Of a stretch of DNA of 20,996 nt, positions 1 through 7,325 are shown piece after piece. The stretch is from Pseudomonadota bacterium (GTDB lineage Bacteria; Pseudomonadota; Gammaproteobacteria; Pseudomonadales; Azotimanducaceae). Made by a program: the position numbers and the translations under genes. The notes beneath the pieces were generated by a model, which ran no database searches, was not told where the DNA came from, and was given only the letters and a program-made list of their open reading frames with translations. How positions within the stretch are numbered: position 1 is the first letter of the stretch; every line of letters starts with the position of its first letter. The stretch lies in assembly GCA_027622495.1 (NCBI GenBank), contig JAQBYL010000015.1, positions 1 through 20,996 on the forward strand. The letters run 5' to 3'.

Positions 1-67
1 ACGTTACGCCGCTTTGAGCGGCTCACATTCTTCGGAAGCCCCCGGCTTTGCCGGGGGAGCCGTCACT
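1..67 (+). mobile_element. Right end of an IS200/IS605-type element, cut by the window edge
   Basis: These 67 bases are identical to 13107-13173, the right end of the intact insertion sequence, and the two sequences diverge immediately afterwards. They contain two of that element's stem-loops: GCCGC/GCGGC at 8-22, and CCCCCGGC-TTT-GCCGGGGG at 39-57. The window starts in the middle of the element, so its transposase would lie to the left. The matching orientation means a second copy of the same element sits about 13.1 kb from the first. The right cleavage point must lie at or just before base 67. Whether the copy outside the window is complete cannot be seen. Confidence 0.85.
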
Positions 68-389
68 CTCGTTGAGCAAGGGGGGTATGGCCAGTGAACA
101 TCAGTACGAAGACCGATTCCTGTCGAGTGACGAGTTTCAGTGGGTTAGCCAAAATCGAACCACCCAAGGGTCCAAGGCAGGTGCAATGATTCACGACCAC
201 GGCGAGAGCGGCATCTCCGTGCACTTGTTCGTTCGGGATCAAAGAAAGACCCCCGACGGAAATGCGGCATCTTTCATTTACTGCGGCGATGTAGAATTTC
301 TGGATTGGGAAGGAGATAAGCCTGTTACGGTGCGATGGAGAATGAAGGAGCAGCTTCCTGATCAGTTGGCGGCACGATTTGGGTTATAG
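68..389 (+). pseudogene. C-terminal DUF3427 domain of a DEAD/DEAH-type helicase, 5' part cut off by IS
   Basis: The frame reads a DUF3427-like domain up to a TAG at 387-389. Landmarks are YEDRFLSSDEFQW, SQNRTTQ, HLFVR, a YCGDVEFLDWEG block and a final PVTVRW. DUF3427 is normally the C-terminal domain of large superfamily 2 helicases, often with an N-terminal phospholipase D domain, found in restriction and defence loci. Here the gene begins at the insertion-sequence right end, so the helicase core is either left of the element or lost. The frame stays open into the element from a TTG at 48, but those residues come from the element's hairpin and are not an original start. An internal ATG at 87 could in principle start a 100-residue peptide. 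The domain is recognised from its conserved pattern, not from a database search. Confidence 0.72.
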
Positions 390-577
390 CTGAGCCAAAT
401 CGGCCAGCATACAGTGTCCACTGCTTCGTCAGATCCGCCTGCTTTTGCCCAAGAATCTGGTGAGTTCTAGGCGAATTGGATTGCACTTCCGCGCTGATTT
501 CAGCCACCGACTCCATTTTCTTCCACCGATTCTCATATGCTTTGTGGTGCCAATGCGGACGAACGGCTAAGTGCCGG
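390..577. other. Junction stretch without a convincing gene
   Basis: This lies between the DUF3427 relic and the truncated helicase, which point towards each other. Short open frames exist on both strands, but none has a start with a ribosome-binding site or a recognisable domain. The stretch continues to about 757 under the foreign tail of the minus-strand helicase frame. It probably holds a recombination junction, and may be a remnant of another mobile element, but no terminal repeats were identified. Confidence 0.35.
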
Positions 578-1297
578 TCACCTCGCGGCTATGGCCGCTT
601 TCTCGAAGGGTCGTGGATGGCCTGGTGCCCTACCGCAACGACATCCACTTTCAACCCGCCGCAACAAGTGTGTAATTTCCAGCGACAGGTGGGCCATGCA
701 CGGCGGGTACATCGCCATGCAGGCGCCAAGCGCTAACCGGCAGCAGATTCGACGGCTGGTGTCGTCATAGATACCGTGCCGGTCGAAGCGCCGATGAATA
801 CCGGCGAACACTTCATGGGCTTCATCGATGATGCAAAGATCAAATCGCAGTGTGCGGCTCAGAGCTTCTGATCCTTTTTCGCCACCGGCGTACTCACGCC
901 CTGCGAGAAACACACCCGGTCGAGTTAGATCAACATCGTTGCTTGAAGCTTCGTGGGCATCGATTCTGAACAGCGTGTAGAGCTCGTTCTGCCATTGGCC
1001 GACAAGTGGCCTCGGCACCACGATCAGGATTCGTTGTGCGCCTTCGGCCAGGAGTTGGGCGATGACCAGGCCTGCCTCGATGGTTTTTCCCAGACCGACT
1101 TCATCGGCCAGGATGCAGCCGCCTTCGGGAATGCGGCGCAGGGCGAACATCACCGCGTCGATCTGGTGGGGATTAGGGTCAATCCTGCCGCGGCGTTGCG
1201 AGCCTGCATAACGACGGCTTTCGCCGGCGCGACGAAGGCGCACCAGGTCTTCGGCGTAGTAACGGCGATGGATTGGATGGGTCGCGGTGGTGGTCAA
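578..1297 (-). pseudogene. N-terminal fragment of an SNF2/RapA-like helicase, 3'-truncated
   Basis: The 239-residue frame opens with the first half of a superfamily 2 ATPase: PHQID at residues 43-47, motif I LADEVGLGKT at 63-72, a motif Ia block LIVVPRPLVGQW at 91-102, and motif II IIDEAHE at 156-162. After RRFDRHGIYDD (about residue 179, near base 758) the helicase character stops. The remaining 60 residues are unrelated low-quality sequence, and motifs III-VI, including the whole second RecA-like lobe, are absent. Full-length relatives are around 900-1100 residues. The start at 1297 is a TTG with GAGGTGA about ten bases upstream. It is convergent with the DUF3427 relic. The parent could belong to a DISARM-like or other SNF2-bearing defence locus, but nothing here decides that. 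Confidence 0.75.
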
Positions 1298-1450
1298 AAC
1301 AGTCAGTTCACCTCAAACGTGGACGGTCTTTGCGTTGCGTCCAGCAGACTAGCGTGGACGGTTCCTGTCAATCAGGTTATGTGCTGATGAGGGGGTAGCC
1401 GCGTCGACACATTGAGCCCTGGCAGCCTCAAGCTCTTCGGACTGTCGGGG

Positions 1451-1792
1451 CTATGCACCCAGCAGCCTTCGCGCCAGTACCGACTGCATATCACGACGAC
1501 CATCGGCGATCAGGTAGATAATGACTTGATCACCTACGACACGGTAGATCACGCGGTACGGCTTGAATAAGGTCTGGCGATACTCTTTGATGCCCAGCGC
1601 GACCAACTCTTTCGGGTAGCTGCCACGCTCTGGAAATTTCGACAGGCTATCCACAACCGCGATCAACTCATCCAACACGTAGTTGGCGTTCGCAACACAA
1701 TCAAAATCAGCGATGTAGTCGTAAATGGCCTCCAAGTCCTGCTCTGCGCCTTCAGTAAGCAGCACATCGAACTTCGGCCGTCTGTCTGCCAT
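1451..1792 (-). CDS. ParE/RelE-superfamily toxin
   Basis: This is a 113-residue basic protein of the ParE/RelE toxin fold. It has an N-terminal helical AEQDLEAIYDYIAD segment, a central FPERGSYPKEL loop, a core strand FKPYRVIYRVVGDQVIIYLIADGRRD, and a short C-terminal RRLL tail. Family members either poison DNA gyrase (ParE) or cleave mRNA on the ribosome (RelE). The sequence alone does not tell which, although the length and the PYRVIYR strand favour ParE. Its ATG overlaps the TGA of the upstream antitoxin gene (ATGA at 1791-1794 region), as usual for translationally coupled toxin-antitoxin pairs. No truncation is seen, so the pair may be active. Confidence 0.88.
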   Translation of the reverse strand: MADRRPKFDVLLTEGAEQDLEAIYDYIADFDCVANANYVLDELIAVVDSLSKFPERGSYPKELVALGIKEYRQTLFKPYRVIYRVVGDQVIIYLIADGRRDMQSVLARRLLGA

Positions 1793-2067
1793 CAGGCAGG
1801 ATCGTGTTTAGCGCGTAGGCGGGCAACAACGTCCGCCACAGGTTTGAGCTTGCCAGCGCTCATGTCCTCACTACCCAGTACCAGGATTTTCAGTAAGGCC
1901 AGGGTTTCCTGAGTTTCCTCGAACGAGGCCACATCCTGCAGAACTGCTTTGGCTTCACCATTCTGAGTAATAACCATGGGCTGGCGTTGTTTGGTGATAT
2001 GCGCGAGTACTTCGGCGGCGTTGGCCTTGAGGTAGCTGATCGACTTGACTTGAGTTGAGTAGCGCAT
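1792..2067 (-). CDS. Phd/YefM-family antitoxin
   Basis: This 91-residue protein has the Phd/YefM pattern: an N-terminal DNA-binding part (ISYLKANAAEVLAHI, then a strand PMVITQNGEAKAVLQD) followed by a helical C-terminal tail that would wrap the toxin. It neutralises the ParE/RelE-like protein encoded by the next, overlapping gene and should repress the operon. The start at 2067 is an ATG with AGGAACG seven bases upstream. A 7-bp inverted repeat with a central spacer lies 32-56 bases upstream of the start and is a good operator candidate. The gene appears intact and of normal length for the family. Confidence 0.9.
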   Translation of the reverse strand: MRYSTQVKSISYLKANAAEVLAHITKQRQPMVITQNGEAKAVLQDVASFEETQETLALLKILVLGSEDMSAGKLKPVADVVARLRAKHDPA

Positions 2068-2098
2068 GTCCGCGTTCCTGTGACTAAATGACTGAACA

Positions 2099-2123
2099 GA
2101 CCATATATAGACTTTTTATGGTC
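2099..2123. promoter_or_regulatory. Inverted repeat, likely operator of the Phd/ParE operon
   Basis: GACCATA-N11-TATGGTC is a perfect 7-bp inverted repeat, 32 bases upstream of the antitoxin ATG. On the minus strand it overlaps an AT-rich TATATA stretch that could serve as the -10 box. Phd/YefM proteins bind palindromes at their own promoter, so autorepression through this site is a reasonable inference. Confidence 0.6.
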
Positions 2124-2294
2124 TCTCAACAAGGGGTCTGGTTCCATGTTGTTACTAGAGCGACGTCAATACCCACCGGTTGACTCTCGGTGGTGTGGGG
2201 TGGTCTAAACTATCGTTCGATGCAACCAATTCTCGATAGCACCAATGCGCCGATGAACGAAGCGAGGCGGCCGGATCGAAAAGCTCCCTGCTCC

Positions 2295-2351
2295 TACGCT
2301 GATCGTTTCGAGAAAGTGCTGAAACAGTGCGGGGTCTTGCTCCTTGAGCCG
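2295..2351 (-). pseudogene. 19-codon relic of the C-terminus of the 402-residue helicase-partner gene
   Basis: Bases 2301-2349 match 7654-7702 at 43 of 49 positions. Translated on the minus strand, the relic reads RLKEQDPALFQHFLETISV, against QLKEHDPALFQHFFETIGV at the end of the protein encoded at 7645-8853. Upstream in the frame nothing else of that protein is recognisable. After ISV the frame runs on without its original stop. It is therefore the last trace of a second, diverged copy of that gene. The rest of 2124-2406 shows no gene; a small stem CCACCG/CGGTGG with a 9-base loop lies at 2173-2193. Confidence 0.7.
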
Positions 2352-2406
2352 GCAACCCAGGATAAACCGACTTCACTAAGGTCCCAATAACGGGCAACTG
2401 GCTAAG

Positions 2407-2745
2407 TCATAGCTCTAGATCGAACGTGTGATCAGACCGCATCGTAAAGTTACCGCGGCATAAAATGTCGCGACCCAGAATCCCTCTGATGCTTCCTTTA
2501 GTTCCCATGTTTCATCGTCGAAAGCGATTGATATATCGACAATACAGGTTCGGACCCTTCCTTGATTTCCGCCGGAAGCGAACGTACTTCTCCTACCTAT
2601 CGGGATGAGGGAGAGGCTAGTAATAATGTCGCTAGATATGCTACTTCCATCCGCCCCTGTATCAAGCAGCAAAGGAAAGCGATACCGGTTGTTGCGCCCT
2701 GGGATGAAATTGTTACGTTTACTTATAGGGCCTTCGGTGGGTCAT
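2407..2745 (-). pseudogene. Retropepsin-like aspartic protease with two frameshifts
   Basis: The middle frame carries FPLLLDTGADGSSIS, the DTGA active-site motif of single-domain retropepsin-like proteases. It then runs through VDISIAFDDETWELKE and turns into nonsense. A neighbouring frame resumes with ILGRDILCRGNF, the hydrophobic-GRDIL signature that closes this fold, and stops at TGA 2409-2407. At the 5' side an ATG at 2745 starts MTHRRPYK and stops almost at once, while the protease frame picks up with RNNFIPGRNN. So single-base slips near 2715 and 2490 break a gene of about 110 codons. The ATG overlaps the stop of the upstream gene (ATGA at 2742-2745), which shows the two were one operon. 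The slips could be real decay or assembly errors. Confidence 0.65.
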
Positions 2746-3180
2746 ATGTCCGCGTAAGGACCGCAATGCGAGAAGTACCCCAGGTCAAGAGGTTTGTCTG
2801 TTATTTCTTGTACAGAGAATAACCGGTTGGCGAAGCTGGCTTTCCCAGTGTAGTAAGGATGAACAGATCCTTTGTTCAACAAGACCGTCTTGTCTTTGGT
2901 GTGTGGATTTGCGATGAAAGTCTTGATGGTTTTAGGGGCAGCCGAGTCTTCGAACCAACGGATGTTGAACACACACTGCTTAGGAAAGAACGTCATTTCC
3001 TTGTAGCCATCGATGTGGTGATGTATCCACCAGGCGAGAGAAACCCAATCTTCTGTCTGAACGTAGATGATCTTGCCCCACGTTGCCATGAGTGGTTCCA
3101 ATACGCGCTCGCAGAGTTGACTCCCAGCGTGGATTGCCAACTCGGGTCGGATGGTGCGTTGATGAAATTGTCCAGTTCAT
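2742..3180 (-). pseudogene. Hypothetical protein, first gene of the retropepsin operon, probably frameshifted near its 5' end
   Basis: I do not recognise this protein. An open frame of 132 residues (from TTG 3140) has a protein-like composition rich in Trp, His and Phe, for example WWIHHHIDGYKEMTFFPKQ and HPYYTGKASFANRLF, with no signal peptide or membrane segment. The only start with a good ribosome-binding site (GAGGAAAC-ATG at 3180) is in another frame. From there a third frame reads LDNFINAPSDP and then appears to continue as ELAIHAGSQLCERV in the main frame. A one-base slip near 3150, and perhaps one just after the ATG, would unite them into roughly 145 residues. Its stop overlaps the start of the retropepsin-like gene, so the two were probably co-expressed. 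If the TTG is used, the gene is intact. Confidence 0.5.
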
Positions 3181-3232
3181 GTTTCCTCGAATTCTATTGT
3201 CGCTCTGAGTAACTCACGTGCGGTCACTTATC

Positions 3233-4174
3233 TCAACGCAGGTGGTCCTTCTGTTCAACAAACTCATACTTATGACGGGTTAGTACGCGCTCCCCATCCC
3301 ACCGGTACGTGACTAACTTGCCACCCGGTTTGGCGACGCTGTAGTCGAGGCAGGCAATGTTGGAAGCAAGTGGTTCTGGGCTACCTTCCAGCCAGTAATG
3401 TCCGAGGAAGACTGGTGGATCCTCAGGCGAATAGACAATCAGATGATCCATATCGATTGGATCTTCAGGTATGTGGGACGCAGCACCCGGTGGCCCGAAA
3501 AATGCGCTCCGGTACGTCGTAGCCGTCTGGTCCCACCACCGAACTCGAATGTGCTGGCGGGAATTACCGTCCTTGTCGTAAAAGCTGGTTCCCTGAGTCA
3601 GCGGAATCTCCTTGCCCTTGAGGATGGTCTCGATTGCTGTATAGGCTTGAGATCCTTCGGCGCTGGCATCAGTCAGTAGTTCGGGATTGACGAGCCTGGT
3701 GCCCCGTGTTCGGTCGGTCAGATACTCGATTGCCGCGGGGTCCCAGCAGGCATGTATCACCCTGATCTCCCCCAGGTCCAACCAGAGAGGAAGAGTTCTG
3801 AACCATTCGATGATCTCGACATAGTCAGGTGTCCCAGGCGGGTAGGCATCAAGAAAAGCCTGGTGCTGACCATTGTTTTTCGCAGAGTGCGCTCTGAGAA
3901 AAGAGGCGGACCCAGGAACCGGTGTCGCATAAGCAATCGCGTTGAACTCATGATTGCCCATCACCGCCTGGGCAGCGGCGCTTTCAATCATCGGGCGGAC
4001 GATGCCGATCACCTCGCGTTGCCGGGGTCCGCGATCAATGAAGTCCCCCAGGAACACAGCCTGACGGTCGGGATGGCGAAAAGCACCATCAGTTCGCTGG
4101 TATCCGAGTTTCTGCAGCAGCGCTGTCAGCGTCTCGCTGCACCCATGGATATCGCCGATGATGTCGTAACGCAT
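3233..4174 (-). CDS. Calcineurin-like metallophosphoesterase
   Basis: This 313-residue cytoplasmic enzyme of the PPP/calcineurin-like superfamily carries the binuclear-metal motifs in order: GDIHG (residues 7-11), GDFIDRGP (43-50), GNHE (73-76), a histidine in VIHACWD (H141) and GHYWLEG near residue 256. The family hydrolyses phosphate esters; relatives range from protein-serine/threonine phosphatases to Ap4A hydrolases and RNA-end phosphatases. The substrate cannot be deduced, although the tight GDIHG...GDFIDRGP...GNHE spacing is that of PPP-type phosphatases. The start is an ATG at 4174 preceded by GAGGGC. It is transcribed divergently from the MerR gene across an 82-base interval, so the two may share regulatory DNA. 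All metal ligands are present and no damage is seen. Confidence 0.9.
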   Translation of the reverse strand: MRYDIIGDIHGCSETLTALLQKLGYQRTDGAFRHPDRQAVFLGDFIDRGPRQREVIGIVRPMIESAAAQAVMGNHEFNAIAYATPVPGSASFLRAHSAKNNGQHQAFLDAYPPGTPDYVEIIEWFRTLPLWLDLGEIRVIHACWDPAAIEYLTDRTRGTRLVNPELLTDASAEGSQAYTAIETILKGKEIPLTQGTSFYDKDGNSRQHIRVRWWDQTATTYRSAFFGPPGAASHIPEDPIDMDHLIVYSPEDPPVFLGHYWLEGSPEPLASNIACLDYSVAKPGGKLVTYRWDGERVLTRHKYEFVEQKDHLR

Positions 4175-4218
4175 AAAGCCCTCAACACAAAGTTACTAAC
4201 GCCCTGGTAGATTATAAT

Positions 4219-4250
4219 ACAGTTGACTGTCGTTAAATAATGTCTAATAT
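4219..4250 (+). promoter_or_regulatory. Candidate MerR-gene promoter with overlapping 12-bp palindrome
   Basis: ACAGTTGACTGT at 4219-4230 is a 12-base inverted repeat (ACAGT-TG-ACTGT). It contains TTGACT (4223-4228), a fair -35 box. Sixteen bases further on is TAATAT (4245-4250), a fair -10 box. Transcription would start about seven bases later, at the ATG at 4257 itself. A TATAAT at 4213-4218, readable on both strands, may serve the divergent phosphoesterase gene. Autoregulation by the MerR protein is inferred from position only. Confidence 0.45.
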
Positions 4251-4256
4251 TAAACC

Positions 4257-4721
4257 ATGCCTTCTCGAACCACACCACCCGATAAACCGGCCGCCGCCGA
4301 GCGTTACAGCATTACCGAGCTGTCGTCCCTCGCTGGCCTCACGCCCCGCACGGTGCGCTTTTACATCTCCCAGAACCTGATCGACCGGCCCGAAGGCGAA
4401 AAGCGTGGCGCCTACTACCTGCGCCGCCATCTCGAACAGCTTCTGCTGGTGCGCCGCTGGACCGATGCCGGTATCAGCCTCGATAGGGTGCGGGAACTCA
4501 TTGCCGGTGCGCCCGAGGATCCGCCGCCGCGGCGGACTGTGCCGGGTTCTGTGGAGGTGTGGAGCCGGGTCACGGTGGCCGACGGCCTGGAGGTTCATAT
4601 CGAACCGGGCCGCGCCGGACTGACCCCCGAACAGGTACGCGACCTGAATCGCGGCATCACCACACTCTATCGGCAACTACGGTCCGACCGTGGCGCAAGT
4701 GGGACCGAACCCAAACGATGA
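4257..4721 (+). CDS. MerR-family transcriptional regulator
   Basis: The 154-residue protein has an N-terminal winged helix of MerR type: YSITELSSLAGLTPRTVRFYISQNLI (about residues 16-41), a basic wing with KRGAYYL, then the LLLVRRWTDAGISLDRVRELI helix. A short unconserved C-terminal domain follows, with no cysteine cluster of the metal-sensing subfamilies. It ends 18 bases before the VIT/vWA gene, so the two form an operon and it probably controls that gene. No Shine-Dalgarno sequence precedes the ATG, and the best promoter would put the transcript start at or next to the ATG, so the mRNA may be leaderless. The effector is unknown. Confidence 0.88.
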   Translation: MPSRTTPPDKPAAAERYSITELSSLAGLTPRTVRFYISQNLIDRPEGEKRGAYYLRRHLEQLLLVRRWTDAGISLDRVRELIAGAPEDPPPRRTVPGSVEVWSRVTVADGLEVHIEPGRAGLTPEQVRDLNRGITTLYRQLRSDRGASGTEPKR

Positions 4722-4739
4722 ATTTCACGGAGAACAACA

Positions 4740-6995
4740 ATGTATAAGGAACCAGCCTTTTGCGTTCTGAAAAGTCGCGATGCGTTTGCCCCATCACCGG
4801 TGCTGAAAGACGTTCAGTGTCACGGGCGTCTGGACGCGGTCCTGTTCGAACTCACACTGCGGCAGACGTACTGCAACGAAAGCGACCAGGTCCTGGAGGT
4901 TATCTACACCTTCCCACTTCCCGATCAGGCCGTCGTGCTGGGTTTTGCGTCCGAACTGAACGGCGAACGCCATGAAGGCCAGGTTGTGGCAAAGCACCGG
5001 GCCGAGCGCCTGTACGAGGAATCCCTGGCCGAAGGCGATATGCCGGTGATGCTGGAAGCCCTTCCCGATGGTTTGCACACAGCCAACATCGGCAATCTTA
5101 AAGCCGGTGACCGGGTGGTGCTCGAGGTGCGTTTCGCGCAGCTGCTGGCGTTTGATCAGGGTCGTTTACGGGTGACCGTGCCCACCACAATCGCGCCCCG
5201 TTACGGCAGCGCTGAGCGCTCCGGTCTGCAACCGCAGCAGGTGCCGCAGGCGAGTCTTGATGCGGAGTACCCCGTGACCCTGTCACTCACCGTGGGTAAC
5301 GCGCTGGCCCACGCGACGGTGGACTGCCCTACCCATCGATTTGCAACAGGTGTGACCGCAGACGGCGAGAAGCGCCTGGACCTGCTGCCGGGTGCCTGGC
5401 TTGATCGGGATGTGGTGTTCACTGTAACGCCGCAGGAACCAAGAGCCTCTCTCTTAGTCCACGCTAACAATCACTTCGACACATCAGCGCCTTTCACCAT
5501 GATGGCAGCGCTGCAACCGGCTGCCGGAAGGGTAAAGGAACGCATCGCCCTGAAGCTGCTGGTGGATTGTTCCGGATCCATGGCTGGCGACAGCATCGCG
5601 TCGGCGCGGGCAGCACTGCACGGTGTAGTGGGCGGACTTTCGCGGGGTGATCACCTGAGCTTGAGCCGGTTCGGAACCACAGTGCAGCACTTGTTGACCC
5701 TCCCCGACCTCTCACCGTCTGCCCTTCGACGCCTGCACCATCAGATCGATGGCATCAATGCCGACCTGGGTGGAACAGAGATGCTGAACGCATTTCGCGA
5801 AGTGTTTGCACTGCCGTCCGGATCGGACGACACAGGCGCAGACATATTGCTGATCACGGACGGCGAAATCTGGCAGGCCGACGAACTGATTGACACCGCG
5901 AGATGCAGTGGCCACCGCGTGTTTGCCATCGGGGTCGGCTCAGCGCCGGCTGAAGGTGTTCTTCGATCTCTCGCGGAGGCGACCGGTGGTGCATGTGAAT
6001 TCGCCACTCCAGGCGAAGTTCTCGAAGCCGCTGCGCAACGCATGTTGAGTCGCATCCGCCAGTTCTCGGTAACAAACGTTCGTCTCGACTGGGGCAGCAC
6101 GCCCGTGTGGACGTCAGGGCCTGCGAGCAGCGTGTTTGGCGGCGATACAGTCATTGCCTTCGCGGGATTCACCTGCCCGCCGCCGACATCGTCCATCCGG
6201 TTGCTTGCCGAAGATGCGCGTGGTGCCGTGGAACTCGCCAAAGTTCAGACCGACGCATCCTGCGCAGGCGATCGCCTGCCGAGGATCGCCGCGGCGCATC
6301 GGCTTTGTAACGCCGCCGAAGACGAAGCGCTTGCGATTCAATACCAGTTGATGAGCAGGCAGACCAACTGCATCGTGGTGCACCGGCGTGCTGAGGCTGA
6401 CAAAGCCAGCGAACAGGCTGAACTGCACAGGGTCAGTTCCATGCTGGCAGCGGGTTGGGGCGCCACCAGTCGCGTGTCGGAAATGGTGAATCTTCCGGAT
6501 AATTTCCTACAGGTTATGTATTCGCCCGTTCGTCCGGACATTGTCGGCTCTCAAATCCACTTCAGCCGGACGCTCAGTCAATCCAGACCGCCCGCCACCA
6601 TCGAACTCATGGCGCGAACGGTAGCCGAATTCCTGGCCGAGGGAGGGCAGATCCACGAACTTGCGATGCATTGCGAAGGCCTGTCGCTACACAGTGAAGC
6701 GCAGCAGGCGCTGGACGATGCAGTGCGACTGGGCCTGAACGTCGAGCAGGTCTGGTTGCTGTTCGCGCACTGGGCCAATACCAGGCGAGATGGCCTTGCG
6801 GATGGCGACCTGGCCATCACGCTACAGCCCCATCTATCAGCGATTGATCCAGGGGTTAGGGCACAGGTTCTGAGGGTCTACGAACAACGCCTGGGTGCCT
6901 ATCCAATAGATGGTTGGACGCTTTCTCGCGCGCAACGGCTGCGACGCTCGCTGGGCCGGTTAGTCCCATTGGGAAGCGAAAAGCAACGGACGTGA
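4740..6995 (+). CDS. VIT and von Willebrand factor A domain protein
   Basis: This is a 751-residue protein. Residues about 10-130 form a VIT domain (CHGRLDAVLFELTLRQTY, VYTFPLP-like strands, the AERLYEESLAEGD segment). Residues about 270-440 form a von Willebrand A domain with a complete metal-ion adhesion site: DCSGS at 276-280, a conserved threonine region around GGTEML, and ITDGE at 372-376. The last 250 residues include a helical region. No signal peptide or transmembrane segment is visible, so it is probably cytoplasmic. In eukaryotes VIT-vWA occurs in inter-alpha-trypsin inhibitor chains and PARP4; the bacterial role is not established and is probably metal-dependent protein binding. 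CGGAGAAC lies seven bases before the ATG. The MerR gene immediately upstream is the likely regulator. The frame is intact. Confidence 0.88.
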   Translation: MYKEPAFCVLKSRDAFAPSPVLKDVQCHGRLDAVLFELTLRQTYCNESDQVLEVIYTFPLPDQAVVLGFASELNGERHEGQVVAKHRAERLYEESLAEGDMPVMLEALPDGLHTANIGNLKAGDRVVLEVRFAQLLAFDQGRLRVTVPTTIAPRYGSAERSGLQPQQVPQASLDAEYPVTLSLTVGNALAHATVDCPTHRFATGVTADGEKRLDLLPGAWLDRDVVFTVTPQEPRASLLVHANNHFDTSAPFTMMAALQPAAGRVKERIALKLLVDCSGSMAGDSIASARAALHGVVGGLSRGDHLSLSRFGTTVQHLLTLPDLSPSALRRLHHQIDGINADLGGTEMLNAFREVFALPSGSDDTGADILLITDGEIWQADELIDTARCSGHRVFAIGVGSAPAEGVLRSLAEATGGACEFATPGEVLEAAAQRMLSRIRQFSVTNVRLDWGSTPVWTSGPASSVFGGDTVIAFAGFTCPPPTSSIRLLAEDARGAVELAKVQTDASCAGDRLPRIAAAHRLCNAAEDEALAIQYQLMSRQTNCIVVHRRAEADKASEQAELHRVSSMLAAGWGATSRVSEMVNLPDNFLQVMYSPVRPDIVGSQIHFSRTLSQSRPPATIELMARTVAEFLAEGGQIHELAMHCEGLSLHSEAQQALDDAVRLGLNVEQVWLLFAHWANTRRDGLADGDLAITLQPHLSAIDPGVRAQVLRVYEQRLGAYPIDGWTLSRAQRLRRSLGRLVPLGSEKQRT

Positions 6996-7123
6996 GCGGC
7001 TGTCAGGATTCGACAGAAGTGATTTTACGGAAGAACGATTTCTGGCGAAGGGATCGGCTGAGGTCTCACACAACCTGAAGCAAAACCTCACTGTCCCCTG
7101 TACGGCATTGCCGCATTCTAGTA

Positions 7124-7135
7124 AGTGTGTACACT
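7124..7135. promoter_or_regulatory. 12-bp palindrome over the toxin start codon
   Basis: AGTGT-GT-ACACT is a perfect inverted repeat that includes the GTG start (7127) of the broken HigB-type toxin. XRE antitoxins of HigA/NadS type bind such palindromes next to their operon start, so this may be the operator for the antitoxin at 7315. The assignment is positional inference. Confidence 0.4.
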
Positions 7136-7325
7136 GTCGTCGAAACACCTGTTTATTCGCGCAAAGCTGCGAGCTTGCTGAGTGAGGATGAGCGCGAGGC
7201 GTTTGCGGTATTTATTGCTCAGAATCCGATAGCAGGAGCTGTCGTACGAGGTTCTGGTGGAGTTCGCAAGACTTCCGGCACATGAAATGAGACTGATCAA
7301 AGAGGCAGTTGAACGTGAGGAGTAA
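7127..7325 (+). pseudogene. HigB/RelE-type toxin with internal deletion
   Basis: From a GTG at 7127 the frame reads VYTVVETPVYSRKAASLL, SEDEREAFAVFIAQNP and GSGGVRK, which matches the first half of HigB/RelE toxins of about 105 residues. It stops at TGA 7283-7285 after 52 codons. In the +1 frame directly after the break, the normal end of the same family appears: LPAHEMRLIKEAVEREE, stop at 7325. The central block that should hold the RWAR...GGVRVIYYY core and catalytic strand, roughly 35-40 codons, is missing, and the two ends are out of frame. The toxin must be inactive. Its 3' end overlaps the start of the antitoxin gene, as in intact loci. Confidence 0.75.

Noticed and set aside
48..86. 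Open frame joining the insertion-sequence end to the DUF3427 domain from TTG 48
   Set aside because: The first residues are encoded by the element's hairpin, and an almost identical frame starts at the other copy (13154), so it is an element-derived coincidence.
1318..1361. Direct repeat CGTGGACGGT upstream of the truncated helicase
   Set aside because: Two 10-base copies 34 bases apart without symmetry, promoter boxes or further copies; not enough to call a regulatory site.
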